Source: Certhia americana (Eukaryota > Chordata > Aves > Passeriformes > Certhiidae). Taken from it: a stretch of DNA of 64,000 nt. The stretch's first letter is position 1. Each line of letters begins with the position of its first letter. A program made the position numbers and the translations under genes. A model generated the notes under the pieces. It was given only the letters and a program-made list of their open reading frames with translations. It did no database searches and was not told the origin of the DNA. The DNA lies in the NCBI GenBank assembly GCA_018697195.1, contig CM031858.1, forward strand, positions 81,785,133-81,849,132, given 5' to 3'. Below, piece after piece: positions 50,275 to 64,000 of this stretch.

Positions 50275-53200
50275 AGACTGGTAAAGGGTATATACTTTGC
50301 ACATATCACAACAAAGCATGCTGTATTTTGCTGTGGAATAAAAGAAAATAATTTTATTTGTTTATTAGAAAACAGTAGCTATTTTGGGGGAGTTTTTTGG
50401 AGTATTTAAAATTACTCGTATTATTGTTTCAATGTTCTGGAATTGTTCCAAACACAAAACTTTTTTCAGATAGTATATTTGTATTCTGGACAAATATATA
50501 TGAAACAGGATGAAAAAAAGAAAAAAGAAAGTCAGAAATTTTTTCTTTCATCAATTTTTTAAAGAGAATTTGAATATGGAAGGTTTTTAGAAGTGCTTTG
50601 GCTATCAGGGGGAACAGTCTGCGTTTTTCTACTTGCCATCTCACAAAATAAGTATGAAATTTCTAGTCCAGAAAAGTGACTAGAAAATAGAGTTGTTATT
50701 TTTATTGTTATTATTTTTTTAAGTCTCCATTTGACTTAAGAAAAATAATCTGTTGCAAAACTGGAAAACAATCTCACAAGCATGATCTATAAGAAATTGT
50801 ACTGTTTATATGAAGTTTGCCTACTTTATGCTCATTTCCTTTCTCAATTCTTTTTTCTTCTGTAACACAAACTCCATTGGGTATTAACTGGGTTTTTTTA
50901 TTTTAAAAGTTTAACAAAGTAGAACCTCTCTTCTTTTGATGCTGCACTGCAAGTGCAAGCAATAACAAGTTACTTAAAGAGAGTAAAACAAAAAACAAAA
51001 AAAAAAACCCCAAACCCAAATCATAAGAAATAGTTTCAGAAAATGCTAAAACATATTGATCAATGGTACATGTCTTCCTATCTTGGTCAGTATAGTGAGT
51101 TACCAGCTTGGCATTCATAGTCAAGGTAAATGTGCGATATAAACTGGTTGAACTGATGTGCATATATAGCCAAATGTGAGCTGTTTAAGGTGGTATTTGG
51201 GCACACATCCAGTAATCATTTTGCTGTTAAATTTATTTAATTTTGAAAAATAGGCTGAACTGTAAGGTGTTTGCTGTCTTGTTTAGAATAGTGTGAAGCA
51301 TCCCTTTTTTGAGAAATGTGATTTTTAAAGTTACTTAAAGCTGTGAAATGCATTTTTAGCTGCTAGGAAGCTAAGCTGCCACTCTACTTCAAACGATCCA
51401 GTTCAACCTGTGCCAACTGACACTGACTGCAGTCCTGTTCTGAGATTCCTGAGCAAGCTCTTTCAGGGCTTGTAAGTCTTTCAGGACTCCCAGGTCATGT
51501 AAAGTACATTCTTTCATGGACCAATGCCATCTGATTTGTAATCTCTTTCAAGTGTAATTATAAGGGTTTGCCAAAGTGAACACATTCAAGAACTTTGTAT
51601 TGGGCATATATGTATCTGTCATGTAGATGATGAATGTTTGATTCAGAAGTCTTAATCCTAAAAAAAATATAGGAAACAAATTTTAGTGTAACTGTGCATA
51701 AGCTTTCTCAGGGCTTGGGGTGAAGGCAACAGCCAGTGTGTGCCTCAAGGTCAAGTGCCAGCCAAGTGCCTTCATCCAGTTAGGGAGATCAGAGATCGAA
51801 GACCAGATTTCCTTCTGCCAGAATTTGCCCCACTGTTTCCTAAAACACCAGGCACACTGGAGTGTGTCGTGTCTCAGGTACAGCCATTTGCTGCAGTCTC
51901 CAGCAGTTCTTGTGCTGTAGATAAAGTTTTCATTATTGTTACTTAGATGTAATACTGTACCCCCAGCTCTATGAGGCCCTGTGTTTGAGTTGGGTCATTG
52001 CTGCCTCTGATAACCTCAGAATAAATGCCTGAAAACCCCTTCAGTCTGTGCTCAGCAGGCACAGTGCTGGGCTCAAGGACTCACTGTTAAGTGAAGTGAA
52101 CTTCTGCTTTCGTTTGATTTGAAAAGTTTTGAATGTGAATGAAAAAGGAGAAAAAACAGGAAGAAAGAAGCTTGGGTGCTGAAGTTTTGTGCTGCACTAA
52201 TTTTAAATTGAATTAATGAGCAAAACTGAAACTGGAGGATATTTCCTAAGGACTTCTGCTTCATGGAGCCTGAGTTTTTCATTGCTGTGGCCCTAGAACA
52301 TTCAGTTATCTCTGAAAAGTAATCCATATCTGTCACTGAAGATTAAAGACCAGAACAGAAAAGTAGACTGCATAATTTTAGCTTAATTTTATTAAATAAT
52401 AGGACTTACAGGATCATGTTGTGGTCTGTCAGATATTCTTACTCTTCTGCTCATAAGTAAGGCACCCACTCCCCCATTATATTACATTTGATTGGAGAGT
52501 GGTCTTAGAGGACAACATGGAATTGGGACAAGTTGCAAGAAAAACAGTGGCCCAGTGGAGGGAATGTCAGATGCTGGTCAATGAGTGTACATACCAGCAC
52601 ATGTGTTGTTTGGGACTAGACACTGCATCTCTTAATTTTTAGCAATTGGACTGCTAAATCCTACAGGCAGGAGTATGGGAAGGGGGAATGTGAGAGGATT
52701 AAATGGATCAAAGTAAAAGACTTGAAATACAAACTTACAGGAAATCAGGCTTCATTACTTCCAGTGCTTGTAGATCTAGCTTTTTGTATGGGTTGTGTAG
52801 TTATTTGGTACATAAGTAGTATTTCCATGAAATCAGAATTGACATAAACAGGAAGGTCTGTAAAAAAAAGAAAAAAAGTCTGTCCTGGAGTATCCTGGAG
52901 CTCTTGGAACAACTAAAATTGTATTTAATACAGGGTATTTTTTCTTATGTTTTGTTTTTAAAAAGAAAAGAAAAAAAGATAGCAAATCTCTAATCCAAAT
53001 TTAAGGAAAATAAAATATCAATGGAGGTAAAGACAGGCTGCTTCACCTAATCTCTGTTTTTCAAATTGCTGAACAACTCCAGGGTAAAACATTGTTCTGA
53101 TGTAAATGGAAATCTCCCTTAGGATATTACTAGGATAGACCACTTCATATCTTTCTGACATTGTTCTTCAAGAAGATAAAAGGGGTTTCTGACAATCAAA

Positions 53201-56200
53201 ATGGAGCAACGCCAAAGCTAATGATATTAAATTCATGATTAAGGGGTTACACAGAGTAGTTATTAGTTATGCTAGTTTATACGTCTCTGTTACATTGATG
53301 TTAGCTTTATCCATCTTTACCCACTGGACATACTAGTGGTTTGTCCTAGAAGGAGAAACGTCAGATTATTGGAAGGTTACTCTTGATCTTCTGAAGGAAT
53401 ACATTTAGACAGATTTTACTTGTAAGTGCTTTTAGTCGTTTCAGAGGAAAATATGGATTATATTTTCTGGTGACCTGAACTTTTGGGGTACCATCGATAC
53501 AAAAGTTGATTTGCGTGTCATACAGGAAGCACTAGATGTCTTGGAGGGCTGAAGTAATAGAAATTAAGTTTTGTACCGTAGTTACAGTCGTGAACTTAAC
53601 AGAAGCTCCCGCATTCACCTTGAAGCACAGCAAGGAACAAGACAAGAGAATGACCCTAGTGTGTGAATTGTTTATGATTCTAGCTATAAGCCAGAATATG
53701 CAGTGGTGAAAAAAAAATTAGATTCATTTATAGCATTTAGGAAGTTTCAGCAAGATGTTCTCAAGAGAGACAAAAGAGCTAGTCTAGGGATTCGCATATA
53801 AACTAATCTCAGAAGAGATGATTGTAGCAGTCTGGACTGAAGCTGGATAAAATCAGTTTTTGTTTCACGTATTGCAATAATGTGATTTCTCCAACACTGC
53901 TGTTATCTTCAAAGCTGAGCTTATTTTGAAGCTGAATTTATCTGACAGCTTTGTGCCAATGACTGAAGTCATGAAAGCTCATTATGATTTCATCTAAAAA
54001 TTTCAAGTCTCTTCTATTACAAAGATATACCTTTGTTAACTATGGAGAAACCTTAATTTTGTTGTAGCAGTTCAGTAGCAGCCTTCATTGTACAGTTACA
54101 ATCAAAATGGAAGAAAAGGCTGCATGAAGCATAACATTGAAAATTACCTCAGAAACCTGATAGAGCGGTTACATAAAATTGTATTGTAGACATGCTTACT
54201 GTTCTTAAAGGATACAGCCCATGGTGGAAGTGGGCTGAGCTCAGGAAAGTGTTCCAAAGAAAGGGAAAAGATTGGGATACTTGTAAATCAGAGTACGCAG
54301 GGTTCTGTTGTATGAAGGACTAGTATATAAATTAATGACAGGTTTAGAGAGGGAACATTTGGGTTTCTGTGTACTCTATACTGTAGTATACTGAGTTTTA
54401 AGGACATATGAACCCAGTGAAGGGAATTAATTTCTATCCAGGGCATTGTTAAATGATGTAACTTGCTGTAAGAAATTGTTGAAGCTTAAATATTAAGAAC
54501 CAATAAAACTCCATACAACTAAAATTGAGCAGGATATCAGGATGAAGTAGATTTATAATAGAAAAAAAAATAGATTTTTCTTAGCATAGTAAATAAAATT
54601 TTAAAGTTTTAAATCTTTTTCCTAAATATTAACAATTGAATTCAGAGCTGTGCTTTTTTCATTCTGCTTATTTCTGTGCTGCTATTTGACAATAACCAGG
54701 GAAGGCATGTCTTATCTAGAATGGCATTTCCAATGTTCCTCTTTGTAAGGGAGTGTTGGATCATTTTGCAACAAATTCTCCCTCTGATTTATTTTCTTCC
54801 TTTTAGATTTGTTCACCTTTACTTAAAATGGCACAGTGCAAACATTGTAATTGTGTTTACACATTTTATACCGAAAAGTCTGTTCACATGTAGACCTTAA
54901 CACAAAGCAGAGTTTTGTTTCAGTATTCTTCAATTTGACCTCAATGAATTGAGGGATGGATGAAGCCTGAATAAGTAATATGCACTGTTGCCATTTATAG
55001 CTTCACTAATGCAGCAACTCTTCAAGAGTGCAAGACTGATTTGTTAGCTGAGCTGACTGACAGCAGTCCTTAGCCATCTGAGTGCAATTAAATGGAACTC
55101 CATCCAAATTAATTATATTTATGTGCCAGCTTTTATTTTTACTTAGTCTCAGGGTATCATAGTAATTTTTAATTTATTTGGTTGTGGTAGGATTTAATTT
55201 TCATTGAGAATAGTGTCAGGCAGCCCTGTTCTTACACAAGTTATATGAGGTTGAAATATAATTTAAAAAACCTTCTGAATATTTATTGATGGAGTTACCA
55301 AAACTCCCTCTTTTTTTTTACTCCTTGGTTCATTCTGTTCTCCCTCTCACATTAAGATGTTGACTTAGAATACTTCTGCACTAATGCTGAGGCCACCAAA
55401 TAAAAGGTGTTTAGTTATTCAAAGCCTCTGACATTCATCTTGAACAAATATGTTCACAAGCCTTAAAAAAGGCAAACACACATTTGTATTGTGTTTATTT
55501 ATAGCTTATTTTGTGTCTTTGTGACTCAGACCATTGCAGCATTCTGAAATAATAATATTTAGATCTGAATACTCCAGTAGATGGAATTGTATTTTTCTTG
55601 TCTGAGAATATGAACTCATTCAAACACTGAGCTCATTTACCAGAATACACAGTGATTTGTCCTTGCAGGTTGAAGGGCAGGATGAAGTGTCACAGTCACC
55701 CTATTAAGACCCCTTTTGTTAATTGAAAGCAGCATTGTGCTGCATATTTCTTTCGGCTAAAGAAATGCAACCAAAAATAAAACTATTAATCCTTCCAGAA
55801 CAGAGTTTTTCTAATTCAACCATACTTGTTATCTCATCTGAAATATCAGAAAGCTGAAGTCATAAAAACAGTCCTTTCAGTTTATGGTATGAAAATCTCC
55901 AGCCTTGTTACTTATTACAATTTCTAGCATGAGAAAATCAGTGAAACAAGTTACTACCTTGTAAATATACAGGTGTTCATTTATCTATCATTTGAAATTT
56001 GTGATGTCCCTACATAGACTGGGTCTGACCCAGAAATACATCAGCCCCAAAATGCAATTTTTGCTTTGCCATGTCAGAGAGGCTCCAGATGTAAAAAAGC
56101 AGCTGTAGACTATACCTGTATTTTTTCAGCTATCTGATTCAGAGGAAGGGCAGATTCCCTTTGATCTCTGTAATTTAAATCGATCTCCAGAAGGAAAAGT

Positions 56201-57752
56201 GGAAAAGCCCCCCACCCACAATAGCAAAGCTGACCTTTGGTCAGATACAAGACTGATACTCCACCAACATCTGTGCAGTTCTCAGCACGACACTCTTCTG
56301 TGTTGCTCTGTTGCTCAAAAGCAGCTCTATCTTTAGTTCATGAAGATTATTTATGAAGGTGGTGGCAGATTCCAGGTTACTTGCTGGTGCTTATGGGGAG
56401 ATTGTCAATTTGCTGTTCTGGTAATGTCATACTACTATGGATATACCACTTATTAGCAAAAATTTCATTTTTCACAGCTGAGTTTATTCTGCCCCCATCC
56501 TCCCAGTAAAAAATTCTATGAAAAACATGAAAGCTAGTCAATAGATCCTCATCTCTTGGTACTGCCTAACTTAGCTAAGTATTTTCACAGCCTTGGATGA
56601 CATTAGCAAGAAGATGCAGAGAGTATATCTGGCTGTTACTCTATCTAGAAGCCTATAATTCTGCTTTAAGATGAAATGAAATATGCTCACTATATTTAAA
56701 GCATGAGAAGAGATTCATTCAGAAGTTTTTGAAATTTTCACAGTTGGTCACAAAACTAGAAGTATACTGTATGTTTTCACAAGGAACACATAAACCTCTT
56801 TGCAAAGGCACTAAGCTCCCTATTAAAAGTAGTTAATTTACGTATCCTGTCCCTTTCTGAAAAGCTGATCCAGAATCCCAATGCACATATTAAAGCATTT
56901 GTGTGAGATAACTTGGCAGAATGAATATTTTATTAAAGAGTTTTACCATACTTAGAAAAAGAAGTAATAGCAGTGTGTATTATCTTCTTCTGAAATGTAG
57001 GGCTAAAAGGAATATTAGACATATAGTGAAATCTATCATCAGCAATTTTGTATGAAGTATAAAAATGATCCCTTACACAGAATGCAAGAAAAAAAAGCAA
57101 CTGGTGGATTATAGGAATTAATCCATCAAAAGTCTTGCTGGGAGTCATCTGAATGTAATTTTTGAAAAAAAAAGAAAAAGTAAAAAATGCAGTGTTGTTT
57201 GGTATCTCTGCTTAGGGAAATGTTTTCACTTCTTTCTTTTGTTTTCAGAATGACTAGTGTTTTACTTGCTAGTTAGTTTTCTAAGAATAACTGAAGAAGT
57301 ATAATAACATGAGATGCCCTATCTGTAAAGCAAAATCTGGCTTTCCATTATAGTTCCAAGAAAACTAACTGATGTTGCCATAAAACTTCACAGGAAGAGA
57401 AATATATATGAGCAGAATTTCCTGTGTTGTGAGAGGTGGGTAGTGGGAAATGTGGAGAAGAAAGGAAATCTAAATAACAAGAGTGCAAGATTTTACAAAA
57501 GTATTTGTTCTTTCTGAAGCTACAGAAGAACCTTGCGTAATATAGTCAGACAAATAGAGGTGAAAATGAACTATTAATCTTTTGCCTTTTGTGAGGTTAT
57601 TTACCTTTGATTATTTGGGGGAAATTTATTGATGAGTTTAGTTCTTAGAACTGCATTCTCCCTGCAGTCCCAACCTGATAAAGATCATGGGCTTTTTTTA
57701 ACTTTATACTCACCCTTTCTTTTTTTCCCTCTGCAGTATGCCCTTCAGAGTG

Positions 57753-57840
57753 GGTTTTGTTTTGGTTATTGTTTTGTTTTGGTTTTTTTGTTTTGTTTTG
57801 TTTGGTTGGGGTTTGCAGGTTTTTTTGTTGGGTTTTTTTA
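57753..57840. repeat. GTTTT-rich low-complexity tract
   Basis: A T- and G-rich stretch of GTTTT/GGTTTT units. The overlapping frame is repetitive (F, V, L, G, C) and not considered coding. Confidence 0.9.
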
Positions 57841-60082
57841 TGTAGATTCTATCTTAGGTACTTTCCCTGCTGTTGAATCAGTTTAGCCACAAAGGTTTAC
57901 AGCACAGACCATGTTGAACACTGTTTGATGTGAAAAGCTGACCATTTATTCCTCTCTTCCATTAACCAACTTTTAAGCAGTTAATTATCTGTGAAAGCAT
58001 AACAGATTTTCATTTAGCTTATGGCTGCAGATCTCCTAAGAGGGAATAATTCCTTTTAGATACATTGTGAAAAGTCTTTCTGAATTCAAAGTAAACTGTA
58101 TCAGCCTACCACCTGTATCCATAAGTTTGTTGCCTCCTTCAGAGGTTCTGATAGGTTTGTAGCTTCCTTTAAAGAAAAGCAGAGCATATAATTTTGTTCT
58201 CCAGCAGATCATATTTGTTCATGTTCCACTAATTTCATGCTTTATTATGATTTCCCTGATTTGCTCAATTCAGATGTCATGGTCATTTTTTCAGTTACCC
58301 TGAACTTCCTGAAGTATCTTTTAAAAGTGATGTCACATTAAGCATCTTCCAGGCTTCAGATGGGAAGATAAATTTAAGCAAGAGGCTGTGTGTCACTAGT
58401 ATTAGTTTTCTTATTTCTGCTTCTGCATGATATTGTTTGGTGACATTGTTTGCTCTTTCTTTCTATTTGGGCCATCATGTCTTCAACTAACACAGCCTGC
58501 TGTTGTCTTGCCATTTCTAAATACCCCTTGAATGTCTTCACAGTATACCAGGCCTGTAGACTCTGTAGCAACCTTTCTGTCCCTAATGTCCTTGGAGTAG
58601 GACCGCATTTTAGCCTTTAGACCTCACAAAGTGCCTCCTTTAATTCTTTTCTGGCTCCTTGCATTATGTTTTTGCATTTATTATGCTAGATTCGTTATTA
58701 TTTCCCTTCATTCTTTGTTTGTACCCAACTTCAGATTTCTGCAGGGTGGTGTTATCTCCCTGCTGTTCAGTTCTGATGATTTCTTTTTGCCCTTCCTCAG
58801 ATTTCATGATTGGCAGCAAGCATTTGCCCTCTGCCTCTGAAACTCTGCCCCTGGTGAGCTTCCTTCCTATAGTGCTCTGCAGGGTCACATCCCTCTGCAG
58901 GTCCCTCATTAATGGTTGTACTGAACCCAGCTATCTTCTTTGTTCGTTTGTGCTGTAGAGGAGGGGTCAGGGACTAACTAGTCCCCTAATACTTTTCTCT
59001 TGAGTAGAGTCAGCTCTCAAGGCAGCAGAATTCAACAAAGAAAATTCTTTTTAAGCTTTTCTGGGAAAAAAATGCAAAAAACTGTTGGCCAAAATATTTG
59101 TGGGTTTTGTCATTTTATGCATATTTTTTAACCTTGCGCAGTTAAACCAGTAGCCTAGTTCTTCCACCTTAAGGGTGGTCAAACCGGAAGACTCAGAATC
59201 CATAATCTTTGAAATTTATGGAAAAAATACAGCGTTTGGTTTCTGTAGCTGTTCAAAATCATATTATATCTTGTATGCAGTCACAAACTGACACACAAAG
59301 TGGTTTCAGTGCTTGATTGTCACTGCTAAAACAGGGCCTTACCCAAAACGGATTGAAGTCAATTAGTCTTCCTCTGATTTCAAGAATAACTGAATCAGCC
59401 TCAGACTTTTTGTCATCCTGACTGCTTTTTAAAGCAGATAAATACTCCCTCATAAATAGATTCCCAACAGTTAAAGAATTTTTTAATGTTGCCATCAGAG
59501 ATATTTATTATGAATTGGATGCGAGGGGTTTTTGTTTGTTGGCTGGATAATTGTAATTTTAGGCATCTTTTCCTCCCTCACAGTTCAATGAGTTGTTTTT
59601 TTTGTTTTTTTTTTTTAATTGAGCTTATTTTTTAAAATTGTCACTTATCAAATCCAGTAAAAAAAGAAGTCCTTTGAAGCTTCAGATTTGAAATGTTCTC
59701 TTGGGGAAATGACTTTAAAGGCTGTGGGAGTATGAGCAGTCCCTGATGAATTAACTTTCCAACTCTGTAAATGCACAGAACCAAGTACTTACTCATTGGA
59801 ATAAGGAACGTGATTAAGAAAGCAAAAAGCTCTAAACCCTGCAGCTGGAGCACAAATGCCAGGAAACATAACTTTGATGCTTCACAGATGATTTTGAACA
59901 CAAAGCTGTTCCAATTGATTCCTTCCCTGCATTTTGATGGAAAAACACTAAGTGCTCTGTGGTTTGTTTGTTGGTGTTCTTAAGTGGTGAAGTTCATAAA
60001 GAAAAGGCTTTTCCTAAATGGATGCGTGCTTGTTCAGTTCTATTAATTAAAGTTAACAAACCATATGCCCCTAGATTTTTAA

Positions 60083-60113
60083 GTTTGTACAGTAATGTTT
60101 GTACTGTACAAAC
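60083..60113. repeat. Perfect 12-bp inverted repeat, 7-base loop
   Basis: GTTTGTACAGTA (60083-60094) pairs with TACTGTACAAAC (60102-60113). Function unknown. Confidence 0.85.
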
Positions 60114-63100
60114 AGTGCAATTTTCAGTGCTTTTCTGCATGTGAGGTTTTAAAGGTAAATGAGGACATGATAAGCTTATTCTGATAGAAAACTTGAAGAT
60201 TTATTGCTAGAGAGTTTTCACCATCTCAGAAGACCTTTTTTTAACTTCAGAAAAGGAGATAAACCCTTAATGGCCACCTCTAACACTTGCCAATTAAAAT
60301 CTTGTAGTGAAATCTTAACTTCCAGTTAGTGTTGAAGTTACAGCAGGTATCCATATACATATATAGTTATATCTGTGGCATATTCTGGGTTGTAAATAGG
60401 TAGTTTTGTAGGTGTGTAGGCGCTGATGTACATGGTAGTGGAGCATACTGTTAAGTTTTAGTAAGAAATGATAGCACAGCCATACTGGGAGTGCAAAACA
60501 GACACCAGGCACCTGTGTGCTGGGGAGCAGCCTCATCCAGGTTTGAGTGACTGCCTGAGGTAAAGTGTACAGAAGGTGATGGGATCTGATTAAAAAATGT
60601 CTAAAAGGATTTTTTTAGCTCTGACTTGACTGCATCACTATCAGTCTTGCTGAGATCAGGCTCTTCTCTGGAGAACTCATGCTCATCTAGATTTCCTGAA
60701 AGCTGTTGTGTGGTGAAATGGTCATTTAGGTAAAGGGTGACTTTACTGTTTCAGTTAGTGGTTTAATTTAAGAGTTGTTCTCATTTCTGATCCTTTGAAC
60801 AATACCAGTGATTGCATGAGCCTGGGTTTTCTTTCATTCATCAAAAGCAGTAAAGCCTGAATGGATTCTCTGAATTACTACCAATAAAATTTGTATTTCA
60901 GTCACCGTAAGTCCTGTACAGTCCCAACTATAATTAAAACCATTGCAGAACAGGACTTCTGAATCATAATGGCAGTATTCCAGGTTACACAGACAGATAA
61001 AACAAAAGACCCCAAGAAGGTTTATCTTAAAGAGCTTGTTTAATAGCAGTGCTGTTTTTTTCAGATCAGGAACCAAAGAGCAGTAACTGTAATGCCGGTT
61101 GCATGGAGGAGAATCTTCCTGACTTTCTGAATAATTAGGTCTCCATTTTCTTATGCTTACATTGTGTCTCAGATAGATAGTGCCCATGTAAGGATTTGAA
61201 GTACTGTAATTAATGCAATAATACTGCAAATTTTGAGGAAAGAATTCTCAGTTCGAAAAGAGAGTTTTGGTTTTTTTTAGTTCAGCTCACTTTTAAATAG
61301 TTTCACAATTACAAATAAATCTTGAAAATATATATTGGTGAAGGAGAAATAAGAGAAATAAATGATAGTGTATGATGAATGCAGTTTTAGCTATATTAAC
61401 ATATCCTACAGATTCACAGTTCACCACTTGCATGTGTTACAGTAAAGTCCCGAACTAAGGAAATCAGAGCTGAATCATGCCAGGACCCTTAATACTTTTT
61501 TTCTCTTCCCAGCACCTAAAATTCTTAAATTCTTGGGCAGTTTATTTAGTTGGTAAAAATTATAACGTGCTAGATCTTCACAACCTACCAAATGAAGTAA
61601 ATAATTTCACTCCTTTCAGAAAAGTTGAAAACTAAACCAAGAAAGGAGAAAACATTTTTTACTTGCCACTGCCTTGGCCTTTGATGGAATTTGAGATGTT
61701 GGAGAAAAACTTCACCTCCCACCTTTGCTGATCTAAGGGCTAATGACTGGCTGCCTGCAGATGAGAGAATAGCTCTACCTATTTGAGGCCTCATGCTCAG
61801 AACTTAATTTCTAATTTACAGTATTCTCCATGACTTGATGCTCTTGATGAAAAGGATTTCGTTCTGTCACTTTTTTTCCCACTCCAATGTTAAAGTAGCA
61901 TGCTATGAATGAGAAGTCTGAGTTTGATTCTTTTCTGAAAAGGGTATGAAAATGGAAGCTTGAAGCTCTGTGGAAAAAAATTGCAATCAACAAATGAAAC
62001 AAAAATTTGAATGTCAGTCTCTGTCTCAAACAATTCCAAACAAGACTGTTATGGAAGTATGTACATTCTCAGAAACAAATTTTAAACCTTTTCAGTAGTT
62101 CTCATTATTTTCCTGGGGCTCCATTCTAAAGAAATTTCCATTTTACAGTCCTATTTGCACCCTCTGTATCAGATGAGTATAATTACTGTATAATCACAAT
62201 CAGGCCATGATGTTCATAGGTCTTTGCTGATATCACATGATAACAAAGACAGATTAGATACAGAGCATCTGGATTTTGGATTTTTGTTTCACATTTTCTC
62301 GTCTTGTAGTTCTGATACTGGTGGTAAATAAGTTTCATAAATGTTGGTTGATATTGGTAAAGACTTCATCACAATTACATGTAAGAAACATTCATTTTAT
62401 TTGTTTGTTTATATTTAAGGAAATTAGGAAGTTGCAAACTCAATCATTTCAATACAGGATCTAGTTAAAATAACAGAGTTAGAGTTGCACATGAATATTT
62501 GGAAATATTCTTAACTGTGAATATTTTATGAGAAATTTGTTGCAGTTAAGTTAAAGAACAGATTGCTTGGACTCCCACCTATTTCCTAACACTTTGTAAT
62601 CATGTTACAGGCAAAAAAGAATACACCATTTATGTGAAGCCAGGAATTTAATCTTAGTCTGATTACAGTCCTAATATTTCTTTCATTTATAACTGCCTTA
62701 TCAAACAGTTTAAATTATGTGCTGGTAACATAAATACACTAAGTTTTTGGTCTCTGCCTTTCTCTGGTTTTAGGCTGGCCTTCTCACTGCCCCTTGATGT
62801 GGGGGCTGATGGTTTCAGTCTGAGGGTGGGTTTAAACAAACTGGCCAGTATCCTGTGCCCTTGGCCAGAAGTATGACATTGATATTTGTGATTTCTTTTT
62901 TCTCAATTTAGGATGTTGTTGGGAACTTTTTTTATACTTGTTAGGAGGCTTCACAGCTTGCTTATTATTTGTTGATTTGCAAGTCCATATTGAAGCTGAA
63001 TTTACTGTGTGACGTGTTTTACATATGTTGGGTGCTTGCTCTTTGTTCTCTCTGCTACTCCAAGCTTGACAAGAGTGTCTTGGCTTACCTTGCTCCTGAG

Positions 63101-64000
63101 GTTGCATTCATTTGATCACCAGTAATTGGCCATCAGAGATGTTTATAGCCCTTGGGCTTCAGGTATTGCTCTCTGCCAGTTCTTTCAAAGCTTCCTCTGT
63201 TCTGTATTTTACTAAGGGGGTCTAATAGGTCATTCTGCTCTCAGTAACTACATGTTAAAAATGCCCATTAGTAACAAAATATATATCAGTGTAGACATTA
63301 CATCAGACAGTTATAACAGAGCTGGTGAAAAGTTAAAACAAAGCAGGCGATAGAGATCTGGTAATTAGATAATTGTTATTGCTTGCAAAAACAAATCTTC
63401 AGGCAAACCAACACAAGCTCAGACAGAGCCCAGCAGGTCATTTAGCCCATCTTGTTAGCTTCATGCAAAACCTGTGGCCTGGTACAAACAGCACTTACTC
63501 CCTATTTACTGAGCTACAAAGCTAGGAAGCTTGTTAGTGGCTTAGCTATGCTTAGGTTTCAGGTGGACCATTTGTGCTGGAATGCAAGAGGGGCTCCTCA
63601 GATGGTTTAATGGCACTTGCCATACCCATGAAAAGAAAACAAAACACATTGGATTTTCAAACCTGAATCTCTTAATATGGACATCAATGTTTCAGAAATC
63701 TTATTTCAGCTAAGGATTGGGATAGCTGTCGCTGGATTTTATGCAGTAGACTTCATGTCCACTGGAATAAATCACTTATGTCATGAGCTTATGTTTCTTT
63801 GTGCTAGGCTAGTAGCCTTTTCCTATGGACAAATAAAGATGAGTCTGAGTTTTTTGGTCACTGGACATTCACATTTAACTGCTGATTCGTAAGAGACTCC
63901 CTTGATCAAATGCAACTGTTGTATGTTCATATCTCACTGTCTGTGATGCAAGGCAGGCCCACGTTTGTTTTCACTTTGCCAAAAAGAAGATGATACACTG

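Larger units (their letters stand above)
46255..64000 (+). other. SEMA5A: SEMA5A intron after exon E (partial)
   Basis: The intron begins GTAAGC and runs to the window end with no recognisable next TSR exon on the + strand. It holds an antisense CR1 fragment directly after exon E (46313-46625), an AAC microsatellite (49042-49062), a 29-bp tandem duplication (50217-50274), two perfect inverted repeats (48221-48250 and 60083-60113) and T/G-rich low-complexity tracts (57753-57840 and about 59594-59616). The rest shows nothing I can support. Confidence 0.8.

Noticed and set aside
51720..51920. Candidate next SEMA5A exon
   Set aside because: It is cysteine-containing and relatively GC-rich, but it lacks the tryptophan ladder and spacing needed to finish TSR3, and its start does not follow a matching acceptor.
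60834..61229. 131-codon minus-strand frame
   Set aside because: No domain or repeat match; one hydrophobic stretch alone does not support a gene.
1..64000. CRISPR arrays, operons, tRNA or rRNA genes
   Set aside because: No regularly spaced repeats, no cloverleaf or rRNA motifs and no closely packed genes; the window is vertebrate intronic DNA.

Overview
The window looks like an avian nuclear genome: AT-rich, spliced, non-coding over about 98.7% of its length, and carrying CR1 LINE fragments and endogenous retrovirus (ERV) LTRs of types typical of birds. I see no bacterial features, CRISPR array, rRNA or tRNA. The only host gene I can support is SEMA5A (semaphorin-5A) on the + strand, represented by five consecutive internal coding exons (800 coding bases) within large introns. 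The gene's start and end both lie outside the window. Species cannot be fixed from the sequence alone.

Layout. 1-17930 is an intron with an antisense class II ERV at 4502-6622 and an antisense solo LTR at 15366-15951. Exon A (17931-18138) encodes the end of the Sema beta-propeller. After an 11.6 kb intron with a sense CR1 (about 23.7-24.5 kb) and an antisense CR1 (about 28.4-28.8 kb) comes exon B (29727-29844, PSI domain). After a 5.9 kb intron with a CR1 and an LTR-like block (34.5-35.45 kb) comes exon C (35778-35959, thrombospondin type-1 repeat 1). A 2.2 kb intron with a CR1 leads to exon D (38138-38281, repeat 2). A 7.8 kb intron leads to exon E (46107-46254, end of repeat 2 and start of repeat 3). 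From 46255 to the end I find only intron, with one CR1 and simple repeats.

The five exons join in one open frame with matching phases (1-2, 2-0, 0-2, 2-2, 2-0) and canonical AG/GT borders. They encode the Sema-to-PSI-to-TSR transition that defines class 5 semaphorins, which are transmembrane axon-guidance proteins that signal through plexins and bind proteoglycans through the TSRs.

The best-resolved unusual structure is the ERV at 4502-6622. It has a perfect 6-bp target duplication and a complete 336-bp LTR at one end. At the other end only 27 bp of LTR remain, fused directly to the middle of pol. gag, protease, most of reverse transcriptase and env are absent, but the integrase frame is still long and keeps its catalytic triad. 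I found no convincing evidence of a wholly new biological system.
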